The position numbers and the translations under genes were made by a program. A stretch of DNA of 64,000 nt from Chloroflexota bacterium (GTDB taxonomy: Bacteria > Chloroflexota > Limnocylindria > QHBO01), in assembly GCA_003243965.1 (NCBI GenBank), contig QHBO01000017.1, positions 124,001 through 188,000 on the forward strand, given 5' to 3'. The number at the start of each line of letters is the position of its first letter. Position 1 is the stretch's first letter. The notes beneath the pieces are model-generated. The model was not told the DNA's origin. It worked only from the letters and a program-made list of their open reading frames with translations, and made no database searches. Positions 52,727-60,599 of the stretch are shown here, in pieces.

Positions 52727-53473
52727 TCAGGCCGCGGACTCCCCGGCGAGTCGGGCATCGACGAGCGGCAGGAGCTCGGCCAGCGAGCGGATCAGGGGTA
52801 CACCGGGCGGCGCGTGCTGGTGTCGTCCGTTCCGGTCGATCAGGACCGGCGCGATACCGATCGCGCGGGCGCCCTCGACGTCGGCGTCGATGTGATCGCC
52901 GACATGCATCGCCTCGTGCGGCGCCACACCGGCCTGCTGGAGGGCGTGCTGAAAGATGCGCGGGTGCGGCTTCTCGAACCCCACCCGAGCGCTGGCGGTG
53001 ATGAAGTCGAAGTGGCTCACCAGCTCGAGCGAGTGCAGGAGATCGGGCAGTGTCCAGACCCAGTTCGACACGGCGCCGATCTTCAGCGCACGCGCGCGCA
53101 GTGCCTCGAGCGTGGCCGGGACGTCCGGGAAGACGGTCCAGTTGCCGGTCACCAGGAACAGCTCCGCCAGGCGACGGAAGAAGGCGTCCGGCAGCGGTCC
53201 GATCCCCATCTCCGAGATCGCCATCTGGTCGATCTCCACCGTTCGCCGGAAGCTCGTCTCCGCGTCGGGCTCAAAGCCCTCGTCGAACCCCCAGCCCCCG
53301 TGGTGATAGGCGCGCCGGAGCGCAACCCGCAGGTCTTCGATCGAGACATCGATGCCGAACTCGCCGAAGGCGATCGCATACACGTCCTCCCATGACGGAT
53401 TGGGTCGCATCAGCGTGTCGCCGATATCGAGGAAGACGGCTCGCAGCCGGCCGGCAGCGGGGTTCGCGCTCAT
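52727..53473 (-). CDS. HAD-superfamily hydrolase (REG-2-like/YjjG type)
   Basis: 248 aa. HAD motif I VFLDIGDTLMRPNP (nucleophile Asp plus Asp+2 in DIGD), motif II AVSNWVWTLPDLL, motif III Lys in VGFEKPHPRIFQHA and motif IV MHVGDHIDADVEGARAIG. The cap region between ~25 and 115 is C1-type. It is a small-molecule phosphatase; the substrate is unknown. TAGGCT lies 9 nt before the ATG. It heads the HAD-thpR-LOG-Nudix set of small phosphoryl-chemistry genes. Confidence 0.85.
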   Translation of the reverse strand: MSANPAAGRLRAVFLDIGDTLMRPNPSWEDVYAIAFGEFGIDVSIEDLRVALRRAYHHGGWGFDEGFEPDAETSFRRTVEIDQMAISEMGIGPLPDAFFRRLAELFLVTGNWTVFPDVPATLEALRARALKIGAVSNWVWTLPDLLHSLELVSHFDFITASARVGFEKPHPRIFQHALQQAGVAPHEAMHVGDHIDADVEGARAIGIAPVLIDRNGRHQHAPPGVPLIRSLAELLPLVDARLAGESAA

Positions 53474-53482
53474 CGGTCGGTA

Positions 53483-53488
53483 AGCCTA
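53483..53488 (-). promoter_or_regulatory. Possible -10 box for the HAD operon
   Basis: TAGGCT on the minus strand, 9 nt before the ATG, no Shine-Dalgarno. It lies in the divergent gap of 234 bp between the HAD gene (minus) and the J-domain gene (plus); the rest of that gap shows no gene. Confidence 0.35.
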
Positions 53489-53707
53489 CCGCGCGCTGCA
53501 CCGCGACGCCCTCGGACGATCCGGCACATCGATGGTCCTGGCCGCGTACTGCACCGGACTCCACGCGGTGCGGTGCGGTGCACGAGGGGCGCGCGGCGAG
53601 ACCGAGGGCCGGACGATCGAGGGACTGGCAGCCCGGGCTGGCAGCGTCGATCCTGCGCATGTCGGAGGGTCATCTTGATCCGGGCAGCGGTCCGGATTGG
53701 AGGGACG

Positions 53708-54138
53708 TTGAGCAAGGATCCACACCAGGTGCTGCAGGTCACCGCCGCCGCGGAGTCGGAGGTGATCCGCGCCGCCTACCGGGCGCTGGCGCTGAAGTAT
53801 CACCCGGACCGGGACGCGTCCGGCTACGCCGCGCAGCGCATGGCCGAGATCAACGAAGCTACGCGCGGCTCCGCGGGGACATCCGGCGAGCGCCCGGGGA
53901 CATCGGGAGCTCGGTCGGCTCCGGGACCTCCGCGGTCGCGGGCCGCGCCGTCGTGCCCCCTCCGCCGCGCTCGCCAGCGGCGGGCACGCGCCTGACGTTC
54001 GGCCGCTATGCGGGCTGGACGCTGCGGGACCTCGCCCGTCAGGATCCGGACTACCTGCGCTGGCTGAGCCGGACGGCGGTGGGAATCGGGTATCGGACCG
54101 AGATCTACCAGATCCTGGGGCGGATGGGGATGCGGTGA
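53708..54138 (+). pseudogene. J-domain protein gene with a -1 frameshift
   Basis: The plus-strand TTG at 53708 has GGAGG 4 nt upstream. It opens LSKDPHQVLQVTAAAESEV, then AAYRALALKYHPDRDASGYA, a J domain with the HPD motif. At 53858-53860 the frame must move (GC then TAC) to continue as YARLRGDIRR and a C-terminal TFGRYAGWTLRDLARQDPDY ending at 54138. With one base restored the protein would be 143 aa. The C-terminal module (FGRYAGWTLRDLA, DYLRWL) resembles DUF3820-type modules. It may be a real pseudogene or an assembly error. Confidence 0.75.
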
Positions 54139-54180
54139 GCCCGGCGGCGCGAACCGATGCCTCCGAGATCGCCCGCGGGA

Positions 54181-55314
54181 CTAGTCGTTGTAGAGCCGTT
54201 CCTCGATGAGCTTCTCGGCGGTGGCTCGGCCGCTCGGGTCAAAGCAGCTGTACTCGAAGAGCTTCTCGTACTCCAGGTCGACGTTGTCCTGGCCGCCGCG
54301 ATTCTTCTCGACGGTCACCACCGCCCAGTCGCGGTAACGCTGGGCCTGGTACGGGTTGAACTCGATGTTGACCTTGGCGACGATCTGATACTTCTCGTTG
54401 AGGATCAGGATGATGTCGCTCTCGTAGTTGATGGCGCTCGACCCGCGAAGGTGATGGTTCCGCAGCCGCGTCGCCTTCAGCCCCTCGCGGTCTGCCGCGA
54501 CGATGACCACCACCGGCACCTCCTGCCCGAGGGCGATGTCCTTGAGGCCGCCCACGATGCGCGTCACCTTCTCGGCCTCGTCGGCCGGCTCCGGGATGAC
54601 GGGCACCTTCTGAAGGTAGTCGACGAACAGCACGACCCGCCGCTCATCTGACTGGCGGTGCTCGGCGATCAGCTCGCGCAGATTGTCGATGGTGCTGTGC
54701 ATGGCGGTGCCGCGCAGCAGCAGCAGGTTGCTCCCGTAACGTGCGATGCGCTCGAGGGAGGGGCGCAGACGTGGGTTGGCACCCAGCTTGGGGCGGCTCC
54801 CGGTCTCCGCCGAGCTGGCGTAGCTGCGGAGCACCTCCTTCTTGACGTCCTGGATCTTCACCGCCCCGGTCTTCTGCGGAAGGTGCGCGAGCGCCGACTC
54901 CATCGCGATCAGGCGCTGGATGAGGTATTCCTCCTCATGCTCGAAGCAGACGTAGATGCACGTCGCCTGACCGGACGCCGCCATGTTGCGTGCCATCTGC
55001 AGCGCCATCGTCGTCTTGCCGGTGCCCTGCGCACCGCCCAGGAGCACCAGCTCACCGGGGCGCAGGCCACCACCGATCGTCTTGTCGAGAGGCGTGAAAC
55101 CGGTCGGTATCGGCTGGAACTCGGCGATCTTGCCCAGCGCGACGCGCTCGTTGAGGCTCGTCAGGACGTCGAGGGCGGAGCGCGGCGCCATGCCTCCGTC
55201 GCGTCTCCAGTCGGTGGCATGCTCGCCATCGGCCAATCGGTCGTCGTACATCGGGATGGCAGTCTCCGTTGCCTGCAGGCTGGCGGCTTGGCGTCCGTTC
55301 GGGGCACGCGCCAC
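54181..55314 (-). CDS. DnaB-like RecA-fold ATPase lacking the DnaB N-terminal domain
   Basis: 377 aa from GTG 55314, or 356 aa from Met22 (55251). The DnaB-C-type core is visible: PTGFTPLDKTIGGGLRPGEL, Walker A GGAQGTGKTTMALQMARN, acidic FEHEEEYLIQRL, Walker B VVLFVDYLQKVPV and the RGSSAINYESDIILIL segment. The N-terminal DnaG-interacting domain of replicative DnaB is absent; the first ~50 residues are unrelated. It could be a helicase relative or a KaiC/RadA-like regulator. TATGCT lies 5 nt before the GTG. Confidence 0.75.
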   Translation of the reverse strand: MARAPNGRQAASLQATETAIPMYDDRLADGEHATDWRRDGGMAPRSALDVLTSLNERVALGKIAEFQPIPTGFTPLDKTIGGGLRPGELVLLGGAQGTGKTTMALQMARNMAASGQATCIYVCFEHEEEYLIQRLIAMESALAHLPQKTGAVKIQDVKKEVLRSYASSAETGSRPKLGANPRLRPSLERIARYGSNLLLLRGTAMHSTIDNLRELIAEHRQSDERRVVLFVDYLQKVPVIPEPADEAEKVTRIVGGLKDIALGQEVPVVVIVAADREGLKATRLRNHHLRGSSAINYESDIILILNEKYQIVAKVNIEFNPYQAQRYRDWAVVTVEKNRGGQDNVDLEYEKLFEYSCFDPSGRATAEKLIEERLYND

Positions 55315-55319
55315 GGGCG

Positions 55320-55325
55320 AGCATA
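55320..55325 (-). promoter_or_regulatory. Possible -10 box for the DnaB-like gene
   Basis: CCTATGCT; the hexamer TATGCT ends 5 nt before the GTG at 55314 (leaderless), or it gives a ~60-nt leader for the ATG at 55251. Confidence 0.45.
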
Positions 55326-55402
55326 GGCTCGGCTCACCACCGGCAGATATGACCCGATAGAACTACCTCGCCGCGCTGGCCGTGCGCCGACCGTCAACCG
55401 AA

Positions 55403-55425
55403 AGGCCCGACATTTGGTCGGGCCT
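55403..55425 (-). terminator. ftsH terminator
   Basis: Arms AGGCCCGAC (55403-55411) and GTCGGGCCT (55417-55425) with a 5-nt loop, 34 nt after the ftsH stop. On the minus strand the stem is followed by TTTCGG, the closest thing to a U-tract in this window. Confidence 0.75.
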
Positions 55426-55458
55426 CGGGGCCGCGCTGGTGGCGGGAAAGGAGGGGCC

Positions 55459-57426
55459 TCAGGCAGGCTGGGGCGCGGGTCCCCTGCGCCGACGTGGCGC
55501 GCCGTCATCGGCGGCCGCCGGCTCCTCGGGGGGAATGGGTGCCTGGGTCAGGCGTCGCGGAGTCGGCGAATTCGAGATCGGCGGCACGACACCCGCGAAG
55601 AGCGACTCGAACTCCTCCGACTCGATGGTCTCCTTCTCGATGAGCAGTGCCGCCAGGCGATCGAGCACGTCCCGGTGCGTGGTCAGCGCCTCCCGAGCGC
55701 GCTCGTACGCGGCGTCGATGATCTCGCGGACCTCAGCGTCGATCTTGGCGGCCACCTCGTCGCTGTAGTTGCGCTGCTCGCTGATCTCCCGGCCCAGGAA
55801 GACCATCTCCTCCTTCTTGCCGAAGGCCAGCGGCCCGAGCTTGTCGCTCATGCCGTACTGAGTGACCATCGCGCGGGCGAGGCTGGTCGCCTTCTCGATG
55901 TCGTTGCTGGCGCCGGTCGTCGTGTCGCCAAAGACGATCTCCTCGGACACGTGGCCGCCGAGCATGCCCGCGATCTTGTCGGCGAACTCGGACTTGCTGT
56001 GGAGATATCGGTCCTCGGACGGAAGGCTCATCGTGTAGCCCAGCGCCATGCCGCGCGACACGATGGTGACCTTGCTGACCGGGTCGCACTTGGGGAGCAC
56101 CCGCTGCACGACGGCGTGGCCGCCCTCGTGGTAGGCGATGATCTCCTTCTCCTCCTCGGTGATGATCCGGCTGCGGCGCTCGGGTCCAGCGATGACCCGG
56201 TCGATCGCCTCGTTGAACTCCGCCATCCCCACCGACTTCAGATTGCGGCGGGCGGCGAGGATCGCGGCCTCGTTCACCAGGTTGGCGAGGTCGGCGCCCG
56301 AGAAGCCGGGGGAACGGCGCGCGAGCGCGTCCAGATCGACCGTCTTGTCGAGCGGCTTGCCCTTGATGTGGACGTTGAGGATCTCCCGGCGTCCCTTGAT
56401 ATCGGGCCGGTCGAGCACGACCTGGCGGTCGAAGCGTCCGGGGCGCAGGAGCGCCGGATCGAGCACGTCCGGCCGGTTGGTGGCGGCGACCACGATCACG
56501 TTGGTGTTCGTGTCGAAGCCGTCCATCTCGACCAGGATCTGGTTGAGGGTCTGCTCGCGCTCGTCGTGGCTGCCTCCCAGGCCGGCGCCGCGCTGGCGGC
56601 CGACCGCGTCGATCTCGTCGACGAAGACGATGCAGGGCGAGTTCCGCTTCGCCTGCTCAAAGAGGTCGCGGACGCGGCTGGCGCCGACCCCCACGAACAT
56701 CTCCACGAACTCGGAGCCGGAGATGCTGAAGAACGGCACCCCGGCTTCGCCGGCGACGGCTCGGGCGAGAAGGGTCTTGCCGGTTCCCGGTGGACCGACG
56801 AGCAGCACGCCGCGCGGAATCCGCGCTCCGAGCGAGTTGAACTTCTCCGGATACTTCAGGAACTCGACCACCTCGGTCAGCTCCTGTTTCGCCTCGTCGA
56901 CACCCGCGACATCGTTGAAGGTGACGACCGTCTTGTTGCCGAGGAACATCCGGGCGCGGCTCTTGCCAAAGCTCATGGCCTGGTTATTGGTGCCCTGCGC
57001 CTGGCGCATCATGAAGAAGATGAACGCACCGATCAGGAGGACCGGCAGCAGCGCGGTGACCAGCAGGCCCAGCCACTGGCCGGCGGCGCTGGCCTCCACC
57101 GCCTGGTAGTCGATCGGGCAGCTGGCGAGATCGTTCGCGGTCTGTCCCTTGGTCGCCGCGTTGCAGATCTCCTGCTGGACGTTCTTGAACGTCGACGAGG
57201 GCACGATCGCGGTCCTCGTCTCCTTGGGACTGGTGTTGAGGGTGACGGTGAGCTTTCCGTCTTCCTGAGTGACCGCCTTGACCTTGCCCGCGCCGGCATC
57301 GGCCAGCAGCTGGCTGTAGGAGTAGGGGTTGGCCTGCTGGTTATCGATCACGTAGGTCCACAGCACCGCGAGGCCAAAGACCACAAGGACGGCGAGCACG
57401 ACGCTGCTACGAACGAGTCTGCTCAA
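55459..57426 (-). CDS. ftsH: ATP-dependent zinc metalloprotease FtsH
   Basis: 655 aa. TM1 (residues ~8-27), extracytoplasmic FtsH domain ([20 protein letters not shown]), TM2 (~118-140), AAA module (Walker [21 protein letters not shown], Walker [38 protein letters not shown]) and the zinc site HEGGHAVVQ with a distal Asp. A Pro/Arg-rich tail closes it. FtsH degrades membrane and regulatory proteins. The LuxR-type protein at 59.7 kb carries a domain resembling this extracytoplasmic segment. Confidence 0.97.
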   Translation of the reverse strand: MSRLVRSSVVLAVLVVFGLAVLWTYVIDNQQANPYSYSQLLADAGAGKVKAVTQEDGKLTVTLNTSPKETRTAIVPSSTFKNVQQEICNAATKGQTANDLASCPIDYQAVEASAAGQWLGLLVTALLPVLLIGAFIFFMMRQAQGTNNQAMSFGKSRARMFLGNKTVVTFNDVAGVDEAKQELTEVVEFLKYPEKFNSLGARIPRGVLLVGPPGTGKTLLARAVAGEAGVPFFSISGSEFVEMFVGVGASRVRDLFEQAKRNSPCIVFVDEIDAVGRQRGAGLGGSHDEREQTLNQILVEMDGFDTNTNVIVVAATNRPDVLDPALLRPGRFDRQVVLDRPDIKGRREILNVHIKGKPLDKTVDLDALARRSPGFSGADLANLVNEAAILAARRNLKSVGMAEFNEAIDRVIAGPERRSRIITEEEKEIIAYHEGGHAVVQRVLPKCDPVSKVTIVSRGMALGYTMSLPSEDRYLHSKSEFADKIAGMLGGHVSEEIVFGDTTTGASNDIEKATSLARAMVTQYGMSDKLGPLAFGKKEEMVFLGREISEQRNYSDEVAAKIDAEVREIIDAAYERAREALTTHRDVLDRLAALLIEKETIESEEFESLFAGVVPPISNSPTPRRLTQAPIPPEEPAAADDGAPRRRRGPAPQPA

Positions 57427-57511
57427 GTTGGTTTCTTCTAGCCTCCGGTGCGGAAGGACGCTCGGGCCGCTGCGGCTCGCCGATCGCCCGCCTGCGTGAG
57501 CAGGTCGGCCA

Positions 57512-57541
57512 AGTATAGGTGGGGCATCTGGATTCGACCAA
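57512..57541 (-). promoter_or_regulatory. Predicted ftsH promoter
   Basis: -10 TATACT (57512-57517, as CCTATACT) and -35 TTGGTC (57536-57541) separated by 18 bp on the minus strand, in the 202-bp gap between tilS and ftsH. The leader would be ~80 nt. This is one of the few sites with a recognisable -35. Confidence 0.6.
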
Positions 57542-57628
57542 TGACGCGCAAGTCCGGTGCCCGTTGGTCAGGGCCGGCCAGAACGATCAGCCGACATACT
57601 CCAAGTACGTCCGAGGGCACGAGCGGCA

Positions 57629-58543
57629 TCACCCCAAGCGGATGTGCCGTTCACGCACCGATGCCCGGCGGCCCCCTCCCAGCTCGACCGTCACGCCGCC
57701 GCGGGCCCCGGCCGCCGCGCGCAGCAGCGCCTCGATCCGCTCGAGGTTCGGGGCAGGCCGGCCGATGGCGAGGCGCAGCACGCGCCGTCCGAGGGCGACC
57801 GGCGGCGGCCGGTGCCAGTCGATGCGTCCATCGGGCAGCCGTCGCCGTGCGAGCTCATCCGACGCCAGCGCGTCCAGCAGCGCGTCATCGTCGGCCGCCA
57901 GGCGAGCGTAGCGGGCGATGGCGCCGACCGCGTCGGGATTCAGCTCTTCGAGCACGGGGAGCAGCCGATGCCGTACCAGGTTGCGCCGAAACGCCGAATC
58001 GGCGTTGCTCGGGTCAATCCTGTACGCCTGCCCGGCCTCGTCGAGCAGCCGCCGGAGATGGAGTCGCCGCTCCCCGAGGAGGGGTCGCACGATGCGGCCG
58101 CGCCGAGGCGGGATGCCGCGCAGCCCGGCCAGGCCCGATCCGCGGGCGAGATTGAGGAGGACCGTCTCTGCGGAGTCGTCGGCGGTGTGGCCGGTGGCGA
58201 TCCAGGCGCCTGCTCCGGCCAGGCGATTCAGGAGGCGGTAGCGGGCTGCCCGCCCCGCATCCTCGAGCGACCGATGCTCCGCGGCGGCGATCGCCCGAAC
58301 ATCGGCGTGCTCGACGGTCGCGGGGATGCCGAGCGCCTCGGCGGTCTCGGCCACGAAGCGTGCGTCATCGGTCGCGCCGTCCCGCAGGCCATGGTCGAGG
58401 TGGGCCACGCGCAACGACCATTCCCGCTCGGTCGCGATGCCGGCCGCTCCGTGCAGCAGCGCCATCGAGTCCGGACCACCCGAAACCGCCAGCCAGAGGG
58501 TCGCGGAGTTCGGCAGCTCGACCCGATCCGCGCCGCGCGCCAC
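57629..58543 (-). CDS. tilS: tRNA(Ile)-lysidine synthase TilS
   Basis: 304 aa from a GTG at 58543. The frame is open further upstream only because it reads through the tRNA gene, so an earlier start is an artefact. PP-loop LAVSGGPDSMALLHG, WSLRVAHLDHGLRDGATDDA, VLLNLARGSGLAGLRGIPPR and RNLVRHRLLPVLEELNP are TilS signatures. It converts C34 of CAU-anticodon tRNA-Ile to lysidine. The short C-terminal region lacks the full TilS-C domain. The substrate-type tRNA lies just upstream. Confidence 0.9.
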   Translation of the reverse strand: MARGADRVELPNSATLWLAVSGGPDSMALLHGAAGIATEREWSLRVAHLDHGLRDGATDDARFVAETAEALGIPATVEHADVRAIAAAEHRSLEDAGRAARYRLLNRLAGAGAWIATGHTADDSAETVLLNLARGSGLAGLRGIPPRRGRIVRPLLGERRLHLRRLLDEAGQAYRIDPSNADSAFRRNLVRHRLLPVLEELNPDAVGAIARYARLAADDDALLDALASDELARRRLPDGRIDWHRPPPVALGRRVLRLAIGRPAPNLERIEALLRAAAGARGGVTVELGGGRRASVRERHIRLG

Positions 58544-58617
58544 CGCGGCCGTGAGCTTCGCAAGGGCTGCGCCGGACCGGAGGATGGGTCGCGGAGGCCG
58601 ATCCGGCCCGTGCGGAT

Positions 58618-58692
58618 TGGTAGCGGAGGGCGGATTCGAACCACCGACCAAGGGCTTATGAGTCCCCTGCTCTACCGCTGAGCTACTCCGCC
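58618..58692 (-). tRNA. CAU-anticodon tRNA (tRNA-Met or tRNA-Ile2), CCA encoded
   Basis: The cloverleaf folds with 5' GGCGGAG paired to CTCCGCT, D stem GCTC/GAGC, T stem GGTGG/CCGCC, discriminator A and encoded CCA at 58620-58618. The anticodon CAU is at 58660-58658. The anticodon stem GGGGA/GCCCT has a G27-U43 wobble and an A31-G39 mismatch. Stem and variable-loop sequence (CTCATAA with TTGGTC) recall bacterial tRNA-Ile2(CAU), but elongator Met cannot be excluded. Confidence 0.88.
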
Positions 58693-58748
58693 GCCGACTC
58701 ACGCTCAGTTACAGTCCACAACTGGCGCCGAGGTTTACCACACCGGTT

Positions 58749-58806
58749 TTGAGCCTATAACTATCGGTGCCTTCTGGAGGAGGTTCGCCAACAGTTATGA
58801 GCTCAA
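58749..58806. repeat. Imperfect 14-bp inverted repeat beside the tRNA
   Basis: TTGAGCCTATAACT (58749-58762) and AGTTATGAGCTCAA (58793-58806) match in 12 of 14 positions as inverted arms, with 30 bp between. The AT-richer arms stand out locally. They flank the start of the integrase-like remnant. Function unknown. Confidence 0.4.
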
Positions 58807-58837
58807 CCGCGCGCGATCGCGCTCCCTCGATTCTATA

Positions 58838-58912
58838 GCCGAGCCGGACCTGCTCGCCAACCTGGCCTCCTTCACCCGCGACCTGCGGGCCGAGAACGAG
58901 GCACCGTCGACC
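58838..58912 (+). pseudogene. N-terminal remnant of a tyrosine integrase
   Basis: In one plus frame this reads AEPDLLANLASFTRDLRAEN followed by EAPSTM, matching the first helices of the core-binding domain of site-specific tyrosine integrases (pattern LLxxFxRxLRAExxAPxT). The similarity then stops and the frame ends at 58977. The expected continuation ([12 protein letters not shown]) is found 1.6 kb further right. No intact start codon is evident. Confidence 0.5.
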
Positions 58913-58974
58913 ATGCTCGGTCGCGCCAATGAGGTCGAACCTTTCGGGCACCCGATCTGCGCGCAGGCTACGCC

Positions 58975-59565
58975 CTAAAGCCAGGTCTCCGCGTAGCAAT
59001 ACCTGTCTGGGCCCAGGAGCCAGGTCCCGTTGTTGTATGCGCCATGCCAGCCCTTGGTCACCCAATGGACGTACTCCCACCAGAAAGCGAAGTCGGACTG
59101 GCTCCAATTCTCGGCGTGGCTTCCCGGCCAATAATCGGCGTACCAGTTGTACTTCAGGGTGCCATCCCTCAGGAATTGCCCCTTCTTGGCAAGGCGACTC
59201 GCGTATATCTCGGTGATCGTGGCGCTCGCGTCGGTATAGCCCCCACCCTGGACCCAGTCGCCAGACCCCGGGATGGTGGTCCAGCGAACGTAGCAGTTGT
59301 ACGTGACGCTGATCGATTGGACGCTGTCAGGACCGTCGGCCGCGCCCGAGGCGGGAACAGTCAGCACTTCGGTGACCGTGCTGGCCACTTCATGGATCTC
59401 AGCCGTGCCATCGGCCAGGCTGATCTCGAGCTGTTGGCGCAGGTAGGCCATCACTTCGGCTTTCTGCGTGCTGCTCATCGCCGCCCATTCGGCCTCCGAT
59501 TGCGGGATTCGTGGTGACTCCGCGGCGAGGGACGCCGTTGGCACCGCTAGGGCTGCTACGAGCAT
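58975..59565 (-). CDS. Secreted protein of unknown function; signal peptide interrupted by TGA
   Basis: 196 aa from Met 59565. The mature part is Trp/Tyr-rich (CYVRWTTIPGSGDWVQGGGY, YNWYADYWPGSHAENW, WWEYVHWVTKGWHGAYNNGTW), with a few Cys; I recognise no family. The ancestral start was probably ATG 59601: it has GGGAGG 9 nt upstream and reads MRLRFLAA, then TGA (59575-59577), then VAAMLVAALAVPTASLAAE. So the n-region of the signal peptide is separated by a stop. Initiation at 59565 would give a signal peptide without a positive start. Confidence 0.6.
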   Translation of the reverse strand: MLVAALAVPTASLAAESPRIPQSEAEWAAMSSTQKAEVMAYLRQQLEISLADGTAEIHEVASTVTEVLTVPASGAADGPDSVQSISVTYNCYVRWTTIPGSGDWVQGGGYTDASATITEIYASRLAKKGQFLRDGTLKYNWYADYWPGSHAENWSQSDFAFWWEYVHWVTKGWHGAYNNGTWLLGPDRYCYAETWL

Positions 59566-59740
59566 TGCGGCTACTCATGCCGCTAGGAACCGGAGTCGCA
59601 TTGGACTGGGCCTCCCTGGACCACGGGCGCGAATCAATTCGGCCTTGACTAGCCTCAGGGAGGGACCGGCGGTCAGCATCCACCGGCTGGGCGAATCGGC
59701 GCTCAGCCGAATGGATGAATGTGCCGAGACGGAAGGAGTC

Positions 59741-60394
59741 CTACGTTGCGGTCGCTAGACGCGGGCCTGCGGTATGGCGACGGATCAAGGCCAGAATGAA
59801 TCCAACGAGAACAGCCATGACCATGTAAGGCGTGAGCGACCAGAGGATGAGAAGCGGCGACTCAATGCCCGGCGCCTCAACCTCCGAATAGGCGACGCTG
59901 CGCTCCATCGCACGCGGCCGGATCTGGTCGCTGTGGACGCCCAGCACCTCGTAACTCCCTGAGTCAGTCGTGGCATGAAGGGTTGATCCCTCGAGGCGGA
60001 GCGCGGTCACTGACCCGCGGTCCAGCATGCGTTGTACATCCTCGAGGGTCGCGGACGTTGGTCGCGTGGCCACCGTCAGAAGCGTGCCGGCGAACAGGGC
60101 GACGATCAGCAGAACGAGCAGCGTCTGTAGGGTTCTCATCATCCATGGCAGACGGCGGCGAGGACCGCCTGGGAGTCCTTCGCCGGCGGACGGATCGCGC
60201 CGATCCTGTCGAAGGCGCGCCAGCAGGTCCACGCGACCACGCACCTCGAGCTTGCTGTAGATGTGGGCGAGGTGTGTCTTGACCGTCGCTGGTGTAAGGA
60301 CGAGCCGTTCCGCGATCTCGCGTACAGTCAAGCCAAGGGCCGCTTCGTCAAGGACCCTTCGCTCGGCTGGGGACAGCAGGGATAGGTTCGTCAT
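59741..60394 (-). CDS. LuxR-type HTH protein fused to a two-TM FtsH-extracellular-like domain
   Basis: 217 aa from ATG 60394 (AGAGGT 5 nt upstream); ATG 60436 is an alternative. Residues ~5-62 are a GerE/LuxR HTH (LSLLSPAERRVLDEAALGLT, REIAERLVLTPATVKTHLAH). A basic linker leads to TM1 (LQTLLVLLIVALFAGTLLTV). A ~70-residue outside segment (TLEDVQRMLDRGSVTALRLE, STLHATTDSGSYEVLG) resembles the FtsH extracytoplasmic domain, and TM2 (LTPYMVMAVLVGFILALIRR) closes it. No receiver or AAA domain. It is a probable membrane-bound one-component regulator. Confidence 0.75.
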   Translation of the reverse strand: MTNLSLLSPAERRVLDEAALGLTVREIAERLVLTPATVKTHLAHIYSKLEVRGRVDLLARLRQDRRDPSAGEGLPGGPRRRLPWMMRTLQTLLVLLIVALFAGTLLTVATRPTSATLEDVQRMLDRGSVTALRLEGSTLHATTDSGSYEVLGVHSDQIRPRAMERSVAYSEVEAPGIESPLLILWSLTPYMVMAVLVGFILALIRRHTAGPRLATAT

Positions 60395-60453
60395 GCTGAC
60401 CTCTTCTACCCGGTGCGAGTCCGATTCGTTCTTCATCCCCCCTCGTGGCCTCA

Positions 60454-60459
60454 CAATAG
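60454..60459 (-). promoter_or_regulatory. Possible -10 box for the LuxR-type gene
   Basis: TATTGT on the minus strand, predicting a start point near 60447, just before ATG 60436 and ~53 nt before ATG 60394. No convincing -35. Confidence 0.35.
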
Positions 60460-60535
60460 AACACGAACCCAGACAAGTCGTCCGCCGAACGGCTGAAAAC
60501 GACGGTACATCGTAACCGGGCTGAGAGGAAGAGCT

Positions 60536-60590
60536 TACTGGTACGGTAGCGCGGTCGAGCAGCTCGACGCCTTCCTGGCCGCGCCCCGGC
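60536..60590 (+). pseudogene. Internal remnant of the tyrosine integrase
   Basis: In one plus frame this reads [19 protein letters not shown], the second helix of an integrase core-binding domain (pattern [19 protein letters not shown]). It follows on from the N-terminal remnant at 58.84 kb after a 1.6-kb interruption, then breaks off in a GC-rich stretch. Short, so only moderately supported. Confidence 0.45.
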
Positions 60591-60599
60591 CGGCGGCGA

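Noticed and set aside
58618-58692. tRNA 3' end as the island attachment site
   Set aside because: The tRNA 3' end faces tilS, not the accessory region, and no direct repeat of the tRNA end was found further right.
58544-58702. 53-codon N-terminal extension of tilS
   Set aside because: The residues are the translated tRNA gene (AVEQGTHKPLVGGSNPPSA), a well-known artefact.
58709-59131. 140-aa minus-strand open frame next to the tRNA
   Set aside because: No domain, no ribosome site, and it overlaps the integrase-like remnant read on the other strand.
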